In this document: positions 55,457 to 64,000 of the stretch, piece by piece
Layout of the letters: each line of letters starts with the position of its first letter
How positions within the stretch are numbered: position 1 is the first letter of the stretch
NCBI RefSeq assembly: GCF_009674675.1
Contig: NZ_WKJC01000001.1
Span: 751,031 to 815,030, forward strand
DNA length: 64,000 nucleotides
Direction of reading: 5' to 3'
DNA from: Kangiella sp. HZ709
Lineage (GTDB): Bacteria > Pseudomonadota > Gammaproteobacteria > Enterobacterales > Kangiellaceae
Position numbers and translations under genes: made by a program
Notes under the pieces: generated by a model
Told to the model about the DNA's origin: nothing
Database searches by the model: none
What the model saw: the letters and a program-made list of their open reading frames with translations, nothing else

Positions 55457-56710
55457 ATGGACATAGAACTAGTCAATTCAAAAACAGGGAAATCAACCTA
55501 CGATAAGGGAACACGTTTTGTTAGAGTAAAAATTCCGAGTGAATTTATTAGTCTTGGTATGAATGTAGCCAAACTAGATAAGCCTTGGAAAGAGGTCCCC
55601 GTTTCATTTCAAGAGTTTACTCTTAACTCAGAAACCGATGCAGAAATTCTTAGACAGCACTGTAAATTTATTTATATTGAACTCGAAGAAGATTACTGGG
55701 ATACCATTAAGCACATATACCCTCCAACTGATGCTGAACCTATTCATCCAGAAGCCAAAAAATTACAAGCAGAGTACCCCAGAGCTAAAGAAACCTATGA
55801 GGAAGCAAAAGATTTCATCGCTCAAATGATGGAATCCGTCAAAAGCGACAATGTTATCGACATAAAACAATCAAAAACCATTGTTAATAAATGTATAAAA
55901 AGCATTTTTGCTAATCCTAATGCTATGTTTTGGCTTAGTAGAATTAAAAAGCAAGATGCATACACCGCAGAGCACTGCTTAAGGGTATGCGTATTAGCTA
56001 TTGCATTTGGTCATTTCTTGGATTTGCCCAAAAGCCAAATAGCTACGCTCGGTTTATGCGGGATGTTACACGACGTGGGAAAAATGAAAATTCCTAATGA
56101 ACTTATCAATAAACCTGGTCCGCTCAATGAGACCGAGTATAAACTCATGAAAGAACATACTAGGTTAGGTTACCTCTATTTAAAAGAGCAAGGAGGCATT
56201 GATGACTTAGTTTGTAGAGCTGCTATTGAACATCATGAGCGAGTTGATGGTAATGGTTATCCTAATAACTTGTCTGAAGATAAGATCCATTTCTTATCGA
56301 AGATAATCTCAATAATTGATTGCTATGATGCCGTCACAAGCACTAGAAGTTACCGCGCTGCCTACACCCCTCATCAAGCTTTAAACATTATTTACAAAGA
56401 ACGCGCAATCCATTTTGACCAAGAATTAGTAAAGCAATTTATCAGGATGATTGGTGTTTATCCTCCTGGAAGTTTAGTTGAAATGACTAATGGAGAAACT
56501 GCGATCGTATTATCAGCTAATCCTGATCATAAATTACAACCCAAAGTAGAGTTAATTATTGATGAGCATGGAATTTTAAGAAAGCCCAAAGTGATAGACC
56601 TTACTCTTGATAACTATGATGAAAGCAATCAAATTTATAAGATTAAGAAACCTTTAACTGACGAAGAAATAAGTTTAGATCTAGGAATTATTATTAAAGA
56701 AATGCATTAG
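55457..56710 (+). CDS. HD-GYP domain c-di-GMP phosphodiesterase (DUF3391)
   Basis: This 417-residue protein has an N-terminal DUF3391 domain (about 20-130: VKIPSEFISLGMNVAKLDKPW) and an HD-GYP domain (about 150-340). The catalytic signatures are complete: EHCLRVCVLA, LHDVGKMKIPNELI, EHTRLGY and IEHHERVDGNGYPNNLS, so it should hydrolyse c-di-GMP. A C-terminal beta-rich segment (VEMTNGETAIVLSANPDHK) follows. The G-rich stretch GGGGG before the ATG leaves an unusually short RBS spacing, so the start is not certain. It has no sensory membrane domain. Confidence 0.93.
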   Translation: MDIELVNSKTGKSTYDKGTRFVRVKIPSEFISLGMNVAKLDKPWKEVPVSFQEFTLNSETDAEILRQHCKFIYIELEEDYWDTIKHIYPPTDAEPIHPEAKKLQAEYPRAKETYEEAKDFIAQMMESVKSDNVIDIKQSKTIVNKCIKSIFANPNAMFWLSRIKKQDAYTAEHCLRVCVLAIAFGHFLDLPKSQIATLGLCGMLHDVGKMKIPNELINKPGPLNETEYKLMKEHTRLGYLYLKEQGGIDDLVCRAAIEHHERVDGNGYPNNLSEDKIHFLSKIISIIDCYDAVTSTRSYRAAYTPHQALNIIYKERAIHFDQELVKQFIRMIGVYPPGSLVEMTNGETAIVLSANPDHKLQPKVELIIDEHGILRKPKVIDLTLDNYDESNQIYKIKKPLTDEEISLDLGIIIKEMH

Positions 56711-56864
56711 AAACCTCTCGCTGTCAAAGCATGCATAGCATGCTCAAGTCCCTTGCCCATCACATTTCAATACAACATTTATACAATTTTATTATTTTGA
56801 GAGCGCCGAATATTTAAATATAGCTATTGGCCGCTAAAATATTCTATTAACAGCATAATAGAAA

Positions 56865-57722
56865 TTAATTTTTGATTAGCCCCTTGAGACCCTTTTTAGC
56901 AAAGCTAGGTAAAGCAAAGGCTGCTGAATGAAGTTCTTTATTATAATAATCAAACTCCAAACCTGACTCTTCTACCCTTTTTGATTCAAAATCATTAATT
57001 GGATGATACTTTTTACTGGCAAAAGTAAAGCTCCATAATCCGCCAGGATAAGTCAGGTTAGAAAAGCTATAAAGATAGCAAGCCGGGAAAACTTGATTTA
57101 AGACTTTCAGTAACGATTGCTGAATATCCATGGCGTACCAAGATGACTCGCCTTGTGATACCACAATACCGTTATCGCTTAAACACGCATAAATATCTTT
57201 ATAAAAATCTTCACCAAACAAAGGCTGTGCAGGCCCTATCGGATCAGTAGAGTCAACAATGATCACATCAAACTTTTCATTGGTATTTTTTACGAACTCT
57301 ACCCCATCACCGATGATTAAATTCATCTTAGGATGGTCTAAATCTTTAGAAGTTTGCGGTATATATTCACGACAAGCATCAACCACCATCCCATCAATTT
57401 CGACCATGGTGCACTTTTCCACCGAAGTATGGCGTAACACTTCACGAGCCGTGCCACCATCGCCGCCACCAATCACTAAAACATTCTTGGGGCTTGGGTG
57501 AACAAACATAGGAACATGGGTGATCATGTCATGATATGCAAACTCATCACGCTCGGTCACCATTATCAAACCATCATTAAGCAGCATCTTGCCATGGCCT
57601 TTAGTCTCAACAACGTCTACGGTCTGAAATTCACTTTTACCTGAGAAAAGAACCTTCTCTACTTTTAAGCGTAATCCAAGAAAATCCTTGAATTTCTCTT
57701 CTACCCATAAATCAGAGTTCAT
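56865..57722 (-). CDS. speE: Spermidine synthase
   Basis: At 285 residues this is the usual length. Features are LWVEEKFKDFLGLRLKVEKV, MLLNDGLIMVTERDEFAYHDMITHVP, VLVIGGGDGGTAREVLRH, the catalytic Asp in VDSTDPIGPAQPLFG, and WSFTFASKKY. It transfers aminopropyl from decarboxylated AdoMet to putrescine. It overlaps the AdoMet decarboxylase gene by 11 nt and has a strong AAGGAG RBS inside it. Confidence 0.96.
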   Translation of the reverse strand: MNSDLWVEEKFKDFLGLRLKVEKVLFSGKSEFQTVDVVETKGHGKMLLNDGLIMVTERDEFAYHDMITHVPMFVHPSPKNVLVIGGGDGGTAREVLRHTSVEKCTMVEIDGMVVDACREYIPQTSKDLDHPKMNLIIGDGVEFVKNTNEKFDVIIVDSTDPIGPAQPLFGEDFYKDIYACLSDNGIVVSQGESSWYAMDIQQSLLKVLNQVFPACYLYSFSNLTYPGGLWSFTFASKKYHPINDFESKRVEESGLEFDYYNKELHSAAFALPSFAKKGLKGLIKN

Positions 57723-58674
57723 AATTTTCTCCTTTCAAATCCAAACGTCGGGGTTGTCTAACTTCATTTTGTGGTTTTAAGTAATTGGCAAAATTAACTT
57801 TATATCCGTTGTCCAAATCAGACTCTACTCGGTCCTTTAAGATATAGTGCTTTGGTAAAAACTTTTCAGTAGAGGCTGCAAATTTCATTTCATTAAATGT
57901 CACTATATCAAATGATACCGGATTTAGAATTTGCAAAATAGTTGGCGCTAATTCGATCAAGTTCAAGCTCGATTCGAAGCTCACATAACTTGAGTGTGCT
58001 TGAGGGGTAACATGAATGGTTAAATAGTCATCATCTTTAATTGCATTTAAAGAATATCCAAAAGGTTCAAATGCAAAGTCATCAAGCTCGAATCCTTGTA
58101 ACCACTTATCAAACTGAAAATATTCGCGGATTTCAGCGACATCTAATCCTTCCCGGGTTAAATGCTCTGACGCATCTTCACTGATCTGATACGCCAATAG
58201 CTCATAAGTAATATCGTCCTTAGCGGCTTGATAAGGATGCAGCGAGTGAAACAAATAATTATGGTGGGAATACATTTCGCCAAAACGATAAGCTTTGCCA
58301 TCGGTGTAGCGTTTCAGTTGCTTAACGTCATCTATAAAATTAGTGGGTTGGGCATAAGCAAAGTATTCATTTTTCCTTTGATAGATCACCTGCAAAATAG
58401 CAGCCGCAGGAACCTGCTTTACAAAATATTCAACCGCATTGACTAACCGTGTATTGCCACAAGTCAGTATTACCAGCCTATCCTGCCAAACAAATAAGCT
58501 GGACTCGGATAGCAAAAAAGCGCGACACGATTGATTCACAACAGAAGACAATATTTTTGCCTGGCACTGCTCTACCATTTTTGACCAGAAGTCATCATTG
58601 AAATCTTGCAGCAGTGATAATTGCTGTGCATCTATGATAATTTCAGCTTTCTTTTCTGAGCCTTCAAAAAACAA
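57712..58674 (-). CDS. S-adenosylmethionine decarboxylase, eukaryote-type
   Basis: This 320-residue protein matches the animal and fungal AdoMetDC layout, not the short E. coli SpeD: FFEGSEKK at the start, then AFLLSESSLFVW with the pyruvoyl-forming serine in LSES/S, RLVILTCGNTRLVNAV with the catalytic Cys, and the second half GYSLNAIKDDDYLTIHVTPQ followed by SSYVSFES. It should cleave itself at the SES-S bond. It starts at a TTG (58674) with GAGGA 7 nt upstream. It provides the aminopropyl donor for SpeE, encoded directly behind it. Confidence 0.9.
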   Translation of the reverse strand: MFFEGSEKKAEIIIDAQQLSLLQDFNDDFWSKMVEQCQAKILSSVVNQSCRAFLLSESSLFVWQDRLVILTCGNTRLVNAVEYFVKQVPAAAILQVIYQRKNEYFAYAQPTNFIDDVKQLKRYTDGKAYRFGEMYSHHNYLFHSLHPYQAAKDDITYELLAYQISEDASEHLTREGLDVAEIREYFQFDKWLQGFELDDFAFEPFGYSLNAIKDDDYLTIHVTPQAHSSYVSFESSLNLIELAPTILQILNPVSFDIVTFNEMKFAASTEKFLPKHYILKDRVESDLDNGYKVNFANYLKPQNEVRQPRRLDLKGENYEL

Positions 58675-58842
58675 TAGGGTGTCCTCTTCGTTAAGCCCAA
58701 GTATCCTAATTTATAGTTACAATTAGATTGTATAAGTCGCGCTATTTTACTACCGAATAATAATGTCGCCAATTCATTTTTGCTGGCTTAGGACAACTTA
58801 TTGAGCGATAATTATGCCACTTAATCTTGCTGTGTTGCTTAA

Positions 58843-59808
58843 ATGAATAGTCAACTATCTCCACTTAAAACTATTGATATTAAGTTAGCTTCTCCGGAAG
58901 TGTCTTTTTATTGCTCACGCTCAACCAAGCAAATCCATGCTGGCGGGATATACCTTATTGGATTTGAGTTCGATGGCACTGCCTGCTTTAGAAAAGGCAC
59001 CAGACTTGGTCCAAATGCACTACGTGCTGTTTCCGATGGTATTGAGTCTTACTCGCCCTATTTGAATGAGGATTTAGCGGACTTTAGATTCTACGATCTT
59101 GGCAATCTCAATATCACAGATTATCCCATTACCACTGAGGCTAATCCTACCGAGCAAAAGCTTATTGAAGCTCAATGGCAAAGTGCGACAAACGATTTTG
59201 AAACGCTTTTTCAAGATATTAATCTAGGCAGGGATCAGGTAAAAGTCATGACCTTAGGCGGCGAGCACTCCATCTCTTTTGCCCCTATTAGTAAATACCT
59301 ATCGGACTTTGAAGATTTAGTGGTGATTCATCTGGATGCTCATGCGGATTTGCGTGATGGATACCTTGGCCACCATTACTCTCATGCTTCAATTATTAGA
59401 CGAGTTCTTGAGCGGTTTTCTAGTCAACATGAATTAATTCAATACGGTATTCGCTCAGGAACAAAAGCCGAGTACGAGTGGATGAAAAATCATGATACGT
59501 TAGTGGCAAGTCGTCAGCAGTTTTTGCAAAAGATAGAAAGCATTGCAGCTGAACGTCCGATTTATCTGACTTTAGATTTAGACTTTTTTGATCCCAGCTT
59601 TTTCCCAGGCACTGGTACCCCTGAGCCTGGAGGTGAAGACTTTCACTCTTTTGTCAGTTTATGCAAAATTTTGATGAATAAAAATTTGGTCGGCTGTGAT
59701 GTTGTTGAGTTATCGCCGGAGCTAGATAGCTCTGGTAACAGCAGTGTTTTTGCCGCCAAAGTTGTTAGAGAATTGTTGATGTGTCTTAAAGGTAAAATAC
59801 ATGAGTAA
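58843..59808 (+). CDS. speB: Agmatinase
   Basis: This 321-residue ureohydrolase has all four manganese-binding blocks: GGEHSISF, IHLDAHADLRDG, the HHYSHAS segment, and LTLDLDFFDPSFFPGTGTPEPGG. The LGPNALRAVSDGIE stretch is usual for agmatinases. It splits agmatine into putrescine and urea. SpeA, which makes agmatine, is encoded next with an 8-nt overlap. Confidence 0.93.
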   Translation: MNSQLSPLKTIDIKLASPEVSFYCSRSTKQIHAGGIYLIGFEFDGTACFRKGTRLGPNALRAVSDGIESYSPYLNEDLADFRFYDLGNLNITDYPITTEANPTEQKLIEAQWQSATNDFETLFQDINLGRDQVKVMTLGGEHSISFAPISKYLSDFEDLVVIHLDAHADLRDGYLGHHYSHASIIRRVLERFSSQHELIQYGIRSGTKAEYEWMKNHDTLVASRQQFLQKIESIAAERPIYLTLDLDFFDPSFFPGTGTPEPGGEDFHSFVSLCKILMNKNLVGCDVVELSPELDSSGNSSVFAAKVVRELLMCLKGKIHE

Positions 59809-61720
59809 CTGGACTACACAAGACTCAGAAAACCTATACAAGGTTCAACGTTGGGGAAATGGTTATTTTAAAATTGGAGATGATGGTAATTTAAAAGTCA
59901 CGCCTAAATTAGATGAGCCCAATCTACAAATTGATCTCCCTGAAGTTCTGAAAGAAATGCACGCCGACGGAATCCAATTTCCAGCAGTTATCCGCTTTCA
60001 TGACATACTTCGCTCACAAGTAAAAACCCTCAACGAAACTTTTCGACGCGTCATTACTGAAGCAGGCTATGAAAATAGCTACATGGGGGTTTATCCCATC
60101 AAAGTGAACCAAATGCGTGAGGTGATTGAAGAAATAGTGGATGCTGGCCGCCCTTACCATTATGGATTAGAAGCCGGTTCAAAAGCCGAATTAATGGCAG
60201 CATTGGCCTACAATACCAATAGGCGCTCATTAACCATTTTAAATGGCTACAAGGACGATGAATACCTGCGTTTAGCTTTGCTTGGACGCAAAATGAATCG
60301 CAAAATCGTCGTTGTCATTGAAAAGTTCAGCGAGTTAATTCGACTCATCAAGTTGTCAAAAGAGCTTGGGGTAGAACCCATCATTGGGCTTAGAGTTAAA
60401 ATGATGGTTAAAGGCCGCGGTAAGTGGGAGCATTCTTCAGGAGAGCGAGCAAAATTTGGCTTAAGCATAGCAGAAATCTTAAAGGCGGTAGACCTATTAC
60501 AACAAGAAGATATGTTGCATCTGACGGAGCTACTGCACTTCCATATCGGTAGTCAATTAACCGATATACGATCGGTAAAAGAAGCTGTGCAAGAAGCGTC
60601 TTTAATTTATAGCAAACTGTATCAAAATGGCGTTCCTTTACAATACATTGATGTTGGTGGTGGCCTTGCTATCGACTATGACGGCTCTCAATCTACCAAT
60701 GACTCATCTCGTAATTATTCTTTAGATGAATATGTTTCTGACATTGTTTACGGCTTTAAACAAACCTGTGAATTACAAAATGTTCCTCATCCGATTATCG
60801 TCAGCGAATCAGGAAGAGCCATTACCGCTCACCACTCTTGCGTTTTAACCAAGGTCATAGGTGAAATTAAACGCACAGGGGTAGATTACAATACAGATCC
60901 TTTGCCTGATGAGCATATCCTTGTCACTAACTTACGGGATTTAAATAACCTTTTGGATGAAGACAGTGATAACTGCCAAGAAGTTTATAACGATGCTGGT
61001 CAGATAAAAGAACAAGCCATGAATGGTTTTAAACTCGGCGTTTTAACCTTAGACGAACTAGCAAAAACAGAAACCCTTTATTGGCAGCTACTCACTCGCA
61101 TTGATGCAATTTCACACCAGCTAGAATTTATCCCCGAAGAGCTAAAAGAAATTTCCGAAAGCTTGTCCTCACAATATTTAAGCAACTTTTCAGTATTTCA
61201 ATCGGCTGCCGACTCCTGGGCTATCGATCAAGTATTACCGATTGTTCCTATTACTCGGCTTGATGAAGAACCAACCAAGCAATGTTCATTAGTTGATATC
61301 ACTTGTGATTCGGATGGTAAAATTGATAAGTTCATCGGCGACGAAAGTGAGCCTATTGCAAAGAATATAGCCTTACACTCTTTGAAAGCAGATGAGGATT
61401 ATTTCTTGGGTATATTTTTAACGGGTGCCTATCAAGATGTGATGGGCGATATGCACAACTTATTTGGTCGCCTGAATGAAGTTCATATTTTTAGCTATGA
61501 CGACGACCCTAAAGATTTCTACATCGAAGAAGTGGTTAAAGGCTCTTCTGCCAACCAAGTTCTTTCAACCATGCAATACAATCCAGAAATCATGGCGCAA
61601 CTGGTTAAAAAACAAATCGATAAACAAATTCGTAAAGGTCGTATTGCTCCTCGTGAAGGTGTCAAACTTATCGATTTCTATGAAGAAAGCTTATCCTCAT
61701 ATACTTATTTAAAAAGTTAG
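59801..61720 (+). CDS. speA: Biosynthetic arginine decarboxylase
   Basis: This 639-residue PLP enzyme of the alanine-racemase-fold group carries the cofactor lysine in YMGVYPIKVNQMREVIEEI, the phosphate-binding HFHIGSQLTDI and DVGGGLAIDYDGS stretches, and VSESGRAITAHHS. Its length and SpeA-specific tail (GAYQDVMGDMHNLFG, VKLIDFYEESL) fit the biosynthetic form. It produces agmatine from arginine. It forms an operon with speB and diverges from speD-speE. Confidence 0.95.
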   Translation: MSNWTTQDSENLYKVQRWGNGYFKIGDDGNLKVTPKLDEPNLQIDLPEVLKEMHADGIQFPAVIRFHDILRSQVKTLNETFRRVITEAGYENSYMGVYPIKVNQMREVIEEIVDAGRPYHYGLEAGSKAELMAALAYNTNRRSLTILNGYKDDEYLRLALLGRKMNRKIVVVIEKFSELIRLIKLSKELGVEPIIGLRVKMMVKGRGKWEHSSGERAKFGLSIAEILKAVDLLQQEDMLHLTELLHFHIGSQLTDIRSVKEAVQEASLIYSKLYQNGVPLQYIDVGGGLAIDYDGSQSTNDSSRNYSLDEYVSDIVYGFKQTCELQNVPHPIIVSESGRAITAHHSCVLTKVIGEIKRTGVDYNTDPLPDEHILVTNLRDLNNLLDEDSDNCQEVYNDAGQIKEQAMNGFKLGVLTLDELAKTETLYWQLLTRIDAISHQLEFIPEELKEISESLSSQYLSNFSVFQSAADSWAIDQVLPIVPITRLDEEPTKQCSLVDITCDSDGKIDKFIGDESEPIAKNIALHSLKADEDYFLGIFLTGAYQDVMGDMHNLFGRLNEVHIFSYDDDPKDFYIEEVVKGSSANQVLSTMQYNPEIMAQLVKKQIDKQIRKGRIAPREGVKLIDFYEESLSSYTYLKS

Positions 61721-62059
61721 GCTTAGATCTCGCTGTAAGTTTCGTTGGGAGAAGTATCTACGCTATTAGGTAGCAAATGCACTAAGTATAAATCTGACAA
61801 TGGAGATTGTATTTATCTGACTAATAGCTCCCCAAATTAACTTAATTGCCCACTGATAAAGCCAGCTTAGCTCTAATACTTTATAAGTTCTTTACAAACT
61901 CTATCTCCATTGTGTTGTTTTCTCATTGATTAAATAAGAGCATTTCGGCCCAATTATCAACAAAAAATATAAAGTGATTACAAAAGAAGCATCATTATCA
62001 TTTTTTTAAATATAACTATAATTCCAATCTCGATTGAATAGTAAATACAGGATTTGATT
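61721..62059. other. Gene-free intergenic stretch
   Basis: This 339-bp AT-rich gap holds the 5' region of the crotonase gene. I find no RNA gene, clear promoter or terminator. A weak Fur-like half-site (ATTATCA near 61994) and a 10-nt match to the inverted-repeat element (TTCGTTGGGA at 61741) do not hold up. Confidence 0.6.
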
Positions 62060-62905
62060 ATGGAATACAGAGGTTATAAGACATTTAAAACTAGTAGTGA
62101 CAACGGTGTACTAACGGTTACTTTTGATTTTGGCTCAGTTAACGTACAAGGCCAGGAAATGCTGGCTGATTTAAATAGCCTTGCAATGAGGTTGGAGCGA
62201 GATAGAGACACTAAGGTAGTTGTGTTCCAATCTGCCAATCCAGAAATTTGGGTGTGCCATTATGACACTGAATTACTCAAGCATATGTCAACAGAAGCTG
62301 TCTCTCGTGATGAAGCACAACTGTTAGATCTGCAATCGGTTTGTGAGCGGATCAGTAAAGTACCGCAAGCGACTATTGCTAAGTTAGAAGGTTTTGCTCG
62401 AGGCGGTGGCCATGAACTAGCCCTTGCTTTAGACATGAGATTTGCTGCTCGTGGTAAGTTTAAGTTTATGCAAATGGAAGTTGGCATGGGGATCTTGCCT
62501 TGTGGCGGCGGAGCTTCTCGCATGGCAAGACAAGCAGGTCTGGGACGCGCACTTGAAATCATTCTTAGCGCTCGTGACTTTGATGCAGACGAGGCAGAAG
62601 CTTACGGCACTATCAACAAAGCATTAGAGCCTGATGAAATCGGAGAGTATGTAGACACCTTAGCCAAACGTATTGCTCAATTCCCAGCTGAGTCTATCAA
62701 TGCTTGTAAGCAAGCCGTATACGAGTCAATTGATAAACCAATTGATGAGGCTTTAAAAGCTGAAGCTTATTGGCTATATCAAGCTACTAGTAAGACTCCT
62801 GCCATAAAGCGCTTCACTATCGCCGATGAGCAAGGACTTGAACACGATATTGAGAATCAAAGAAACTGGAATGAACTAGTTATGAAGGTTCAAGAAATTA
62901 ACTAA
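62060..62905 (+). CDS. Enoyl-CoA hydratase/isomerase (crotonase) family protein
   Basis: The protein is 281 residues from the ATG at 62060 (AGGA 9 nt upstream). The crotonase fold is recognisable from GVLTVTFDFGSVNVQGQEML, VVFQSANPEIWVCHYD (first oxyanion strand), ATIAKLEGFARGGGHELALALD (second oxyanion loop) and MGILPCGGGASRMARQAG. The usual hydratase Glu pair is not clearly placed, so the reaction cannot be named. It may be cotranscribed with the luciferase-like gene behind it. Confidence 0.85.
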   Translation: MEYRGYKTFKTSSDNGVLTVTFDFGSVNVQGQEMLADLNSLAMRLERDRDTKVVVFQSANPEIWVCHYDTELLKHMSTEAVSRDEAQLLDLQSVCERISKVPQATIAKLEGFARGGGHELALALDMRFAARGKFKFMQMEVGMGILPCGGGASRMARQAGLGRALEIILSARDFDADEAEAYGTINKALEPDEIGEYVDTLAKRIAQFPAESINACKQAVYESIDKPIDEALKAEAYWLYQATSKTPAIKRFTIADEQGLEHDIENQRNWNELVMKVQEIN

Positions 62906-62923
62906 GATCTAGAATATCAATTA

Positions 62924-62951
62924 AACGCTGTGGGATTATTCTCACAGCGTT
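62924..62951 (+). other. Intercistronic hairpin without T-tract
   Basis: AACGCTGTG with GA inside pairs with TC and CACAGCGTT, giving about 12 pairs (one G-T) around TTAT. No T-tract follows, so it more likely protects or separates messages in an operon than terminates it. Confidence 0.5.
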
Positions 62952-62967
62952 ATTGCAGGAACTTTGA

Positions 62968-63933
62968 ATGACAAACATGGCTATCACATCCAAGTTTCAA
63001 TCTTTAAACAACGGCTATAACTCCGTGTTTAAAGCTAATGAATTGAGCGTTGGGTTAGTTGTACCAATAGAGCAATATGAATCTAACTCTGTTCCCAGCA
63101 TGAAGCGTCACTTGGAAAGAGTTAAACTTGCCGAGGAGTTAGGTTTTTCTTCAGTATGGCTAAGGGATGTGCCTTTCAATGTGCCTAGTTTTGGTGATGC
63201 TGGTCAGCCTTATGATCCTTTTGTTTACCTAGGATACCTAGCCGGGCAAACCAGCAAAATAGCACTTGGGGTCGCCAGTATTGTACTACCTCTGAGACAC
63301 CCAGCTCATGTCGCAAAATCAGCAGCAAGCGTGGATGAGTTATCTAGTGGTCGTTTGATCCTTGGCATAGCTTCTGGAGATCGCCCAAATGAGTACCCAG
63401 CAACCAATTTTAATTATCATAATCGTGGTGAGCGCTTTAGGGATAGCTTTGAATACATAAGGAATATGAAGGACAGCAATCCACGTTTTACGAACCAATA
63501 TGGCTCCTTAAATGGCGATATCGATATGCTCCCTAAACCTGTTAGTGAACAACTCCCACTGCTTATTACAGGAGGCAGCCAGCAAAGTGTTGAGTGGATT
63601 GCCCAAAATGGGAATGGATGGATGCTTTATCCTAGACCCGCTGATTTACAGAAAAAAATCATCAGTAAATGGAGAGAGTTCATTGAAATAAAACAGGCTT
63701 ATCAAAAACCAGTTATGGAACCACTCTATGTGGACATATCAAAAAATCCTGATGAAACGCCTACTCCTATTCATTTAGGCTTACGACTTGGAACCAAGCA
63801 TCTAGCCAACTATTTAAGATCAAGAAGGGACATAGGTGTTAATCATGTCGCACTTAACTTAAGATTTAACAAGCAAGATTCTGAAGAAACAATGCAGCAG
63901 ATAGCTTCAGAAGTTTTGCCTCAATTATCATAA
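62968..63933 (+). CDS. LLM-class (luciferase-like) flavin oxidoreductase
   Basis: This 321-residue TIM-barrel protein of the bacterial-luciferase superfamily has LSVGLVVPIEQYES, LAEELGFSSVWLRDVPFNV, IALGVASIVLPLRHPAHVAKSAASVDELSSGRLILGIASGD in outline, and PLLITGGSQQSVEWIAQNGNGWM. It resembles the TIGR03571 subgroup, whose substrate is unknown. It is likely to use FMN or F420. An RBS (GGAACTTT) precedes the ATG. Confidence 0.87.
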   Translation: MTNMAITSKFQSLNNGYNSVFKANELSVGLVVPIEQYESNSVPSMKRHLERVKLAEELGFSSVWLRDVPFNVPSFGDAGQPYDPFVYLGYLAGQTSKIALGVASIVLPLRHPAHVAKSAASVDELSSGRLILGIASGDRPNEYPATNFNYHNRGERFRDSFEYIRNMKDSNPRFTNQYGSLNGDIDMLPKPVSEQLPLLITGGSQQSVEWIAQNGNGWMLYPRPADLQKKIISKWREFIEIKQAYQKPVMEPLYVDISKNPDETPTPIHLGLRLGTKHLANYLRSRRDIGVNHVALNLRFNKQDSEETMQQIASEVLPQLS

Positions 63934-63943
63934 AGGAAAAGCA

Positions 63944-64000
63944 ATGAGTAAAACTATTTTAATCACTGGCGCTACAGATGGAATTGGCTTTGAAACTGCT
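63944..64000 (+). CDS. Short-chain dehydrogenase, N-terminal fragment
   Basis: Only 19 codons lie in the window: the start MSKTILITGATDGIGFETA with the SDR cofactor loop TGATDGIG. AAAGGAAAAG lies just upstream, and the gap to the luciferase-like gene is 10 nt, so they are in one operon. The visible part is nearly identical to the SDR at 40682-41485, so it is a paralogue. Confidence 0.85.
   Translation, partial: MSKTILITGATDGIGFETA

Noticed and set aside
56728-56744. Terminator after the HD-GYP gene (AGCATGC/GCATGCT)
   Set aside because: The stem is only 7 bp and no T-tract follows.
61741-61750. Third copy of the inverted-repeat element (TTCGTTGGGA)
   Set aside because: Only ten bases agree; the mirrored arm and the AAGCATAAG block are missing.
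61985-62005. Fur box upstream of the crotonase gene
   Set aside because: One half (ATTATCA) fits, the other matches at about three of seven positions.

Overview
The window reads as chromosomal DNA of a marine-type gammaproteobacterium with AT-rich coding sequence. The order thrS-infC-rpmI-rplT-pheS-pheT-ihfA-merR-tRNA-Pro, the class Ia ribonucleotide reductase with a doubled ATP-cone, and the set pyrC-rnt-peroxiredoxin-bfd-bfr-grxD all point to that class. Secreted proteins with GlyGly-CTERM-like tails and a eukaryote-type AdoMet decarboxylase would suit a relative of Kangiella or Aliikangiella, but that placement is inference. I see no phage, insertion sequence, CRISPR array or plasmid gene.

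Layout. 1-1495: the start of a large secreted repeat protein (runs off the left edge) and tRNA-Pro(GGG). 1593-9052: a minus-strand translation block (ThrRS, IF3, L35, L20, PheRS alpha and beta, IHF alpha, a MerR regulator). 9235-20224: envelope and secreted proteins (lipoproteins, a reprolysin-like protease, a TonB receptor, a 1534-residue multidomain protein). 20274-34450: the gloA/pyrC/rnt/peroxiredoxin/bfd/bfr/grxD backbone, interrupted by two accessory blocks. The first carries an asparaginase, a GST, a DoxX-like protein and a Rieske-fold protein that has lost its cluster ligands. The second carries a LytS/LytTR two-component system facing an operon of exported proteins. 34633-40574: a Fur-boxed FbpC-type ATPase, then nrdA and nrdB. 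40682-46013: an SDR, an exported amidohydrolase, a DUF2157/GDYXXLXY membrane pair, a small ion channel and an unknown protein behind a probable c-di-GMP-I riboswitch. 46544-56710: sodB, membrane and protease genes, a split spermidine-synthase-like pair, a CNNM/CBS protein, a cysteine synthase, a fused E1 dehydrogenase and an HD-GYP phosphodiesterase. 56865-61720: two divergent polyamine operons (speD-speE and speB-speA). 62060-64000: a crotonase, a luciferase-like oxidoreductase and the start of an SDR.

How the parts work together. Three Fur-type boxes (22812, 27039, 34603) tie the bfd promoter, an unknown 83-residue protein and the FbpC ATPase to iron; bfr and the CGFS glutaredoxin sit in the same neighbourhood. 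SpeA, SpeB, SpeD and SpeE together take arginine through agmatine and putrescine to spermidine. The riboswitch and the HD-GYP protein are two parts of c-di-GMP signalling.

The items most worth a second look are the ligand-less Rieske protein (24951-26090), the c-di-GMP-I riboswitch upstream of an unrecognised gene (46091-46187), a two-copy structured intergenic element whose stem changes compensate each other (26121-26220 and 51607-51700), and the paired 21-bp-spaced repeats next to the LytTR system (30900-30929). All calls come from reading the sequence; no database search was run.
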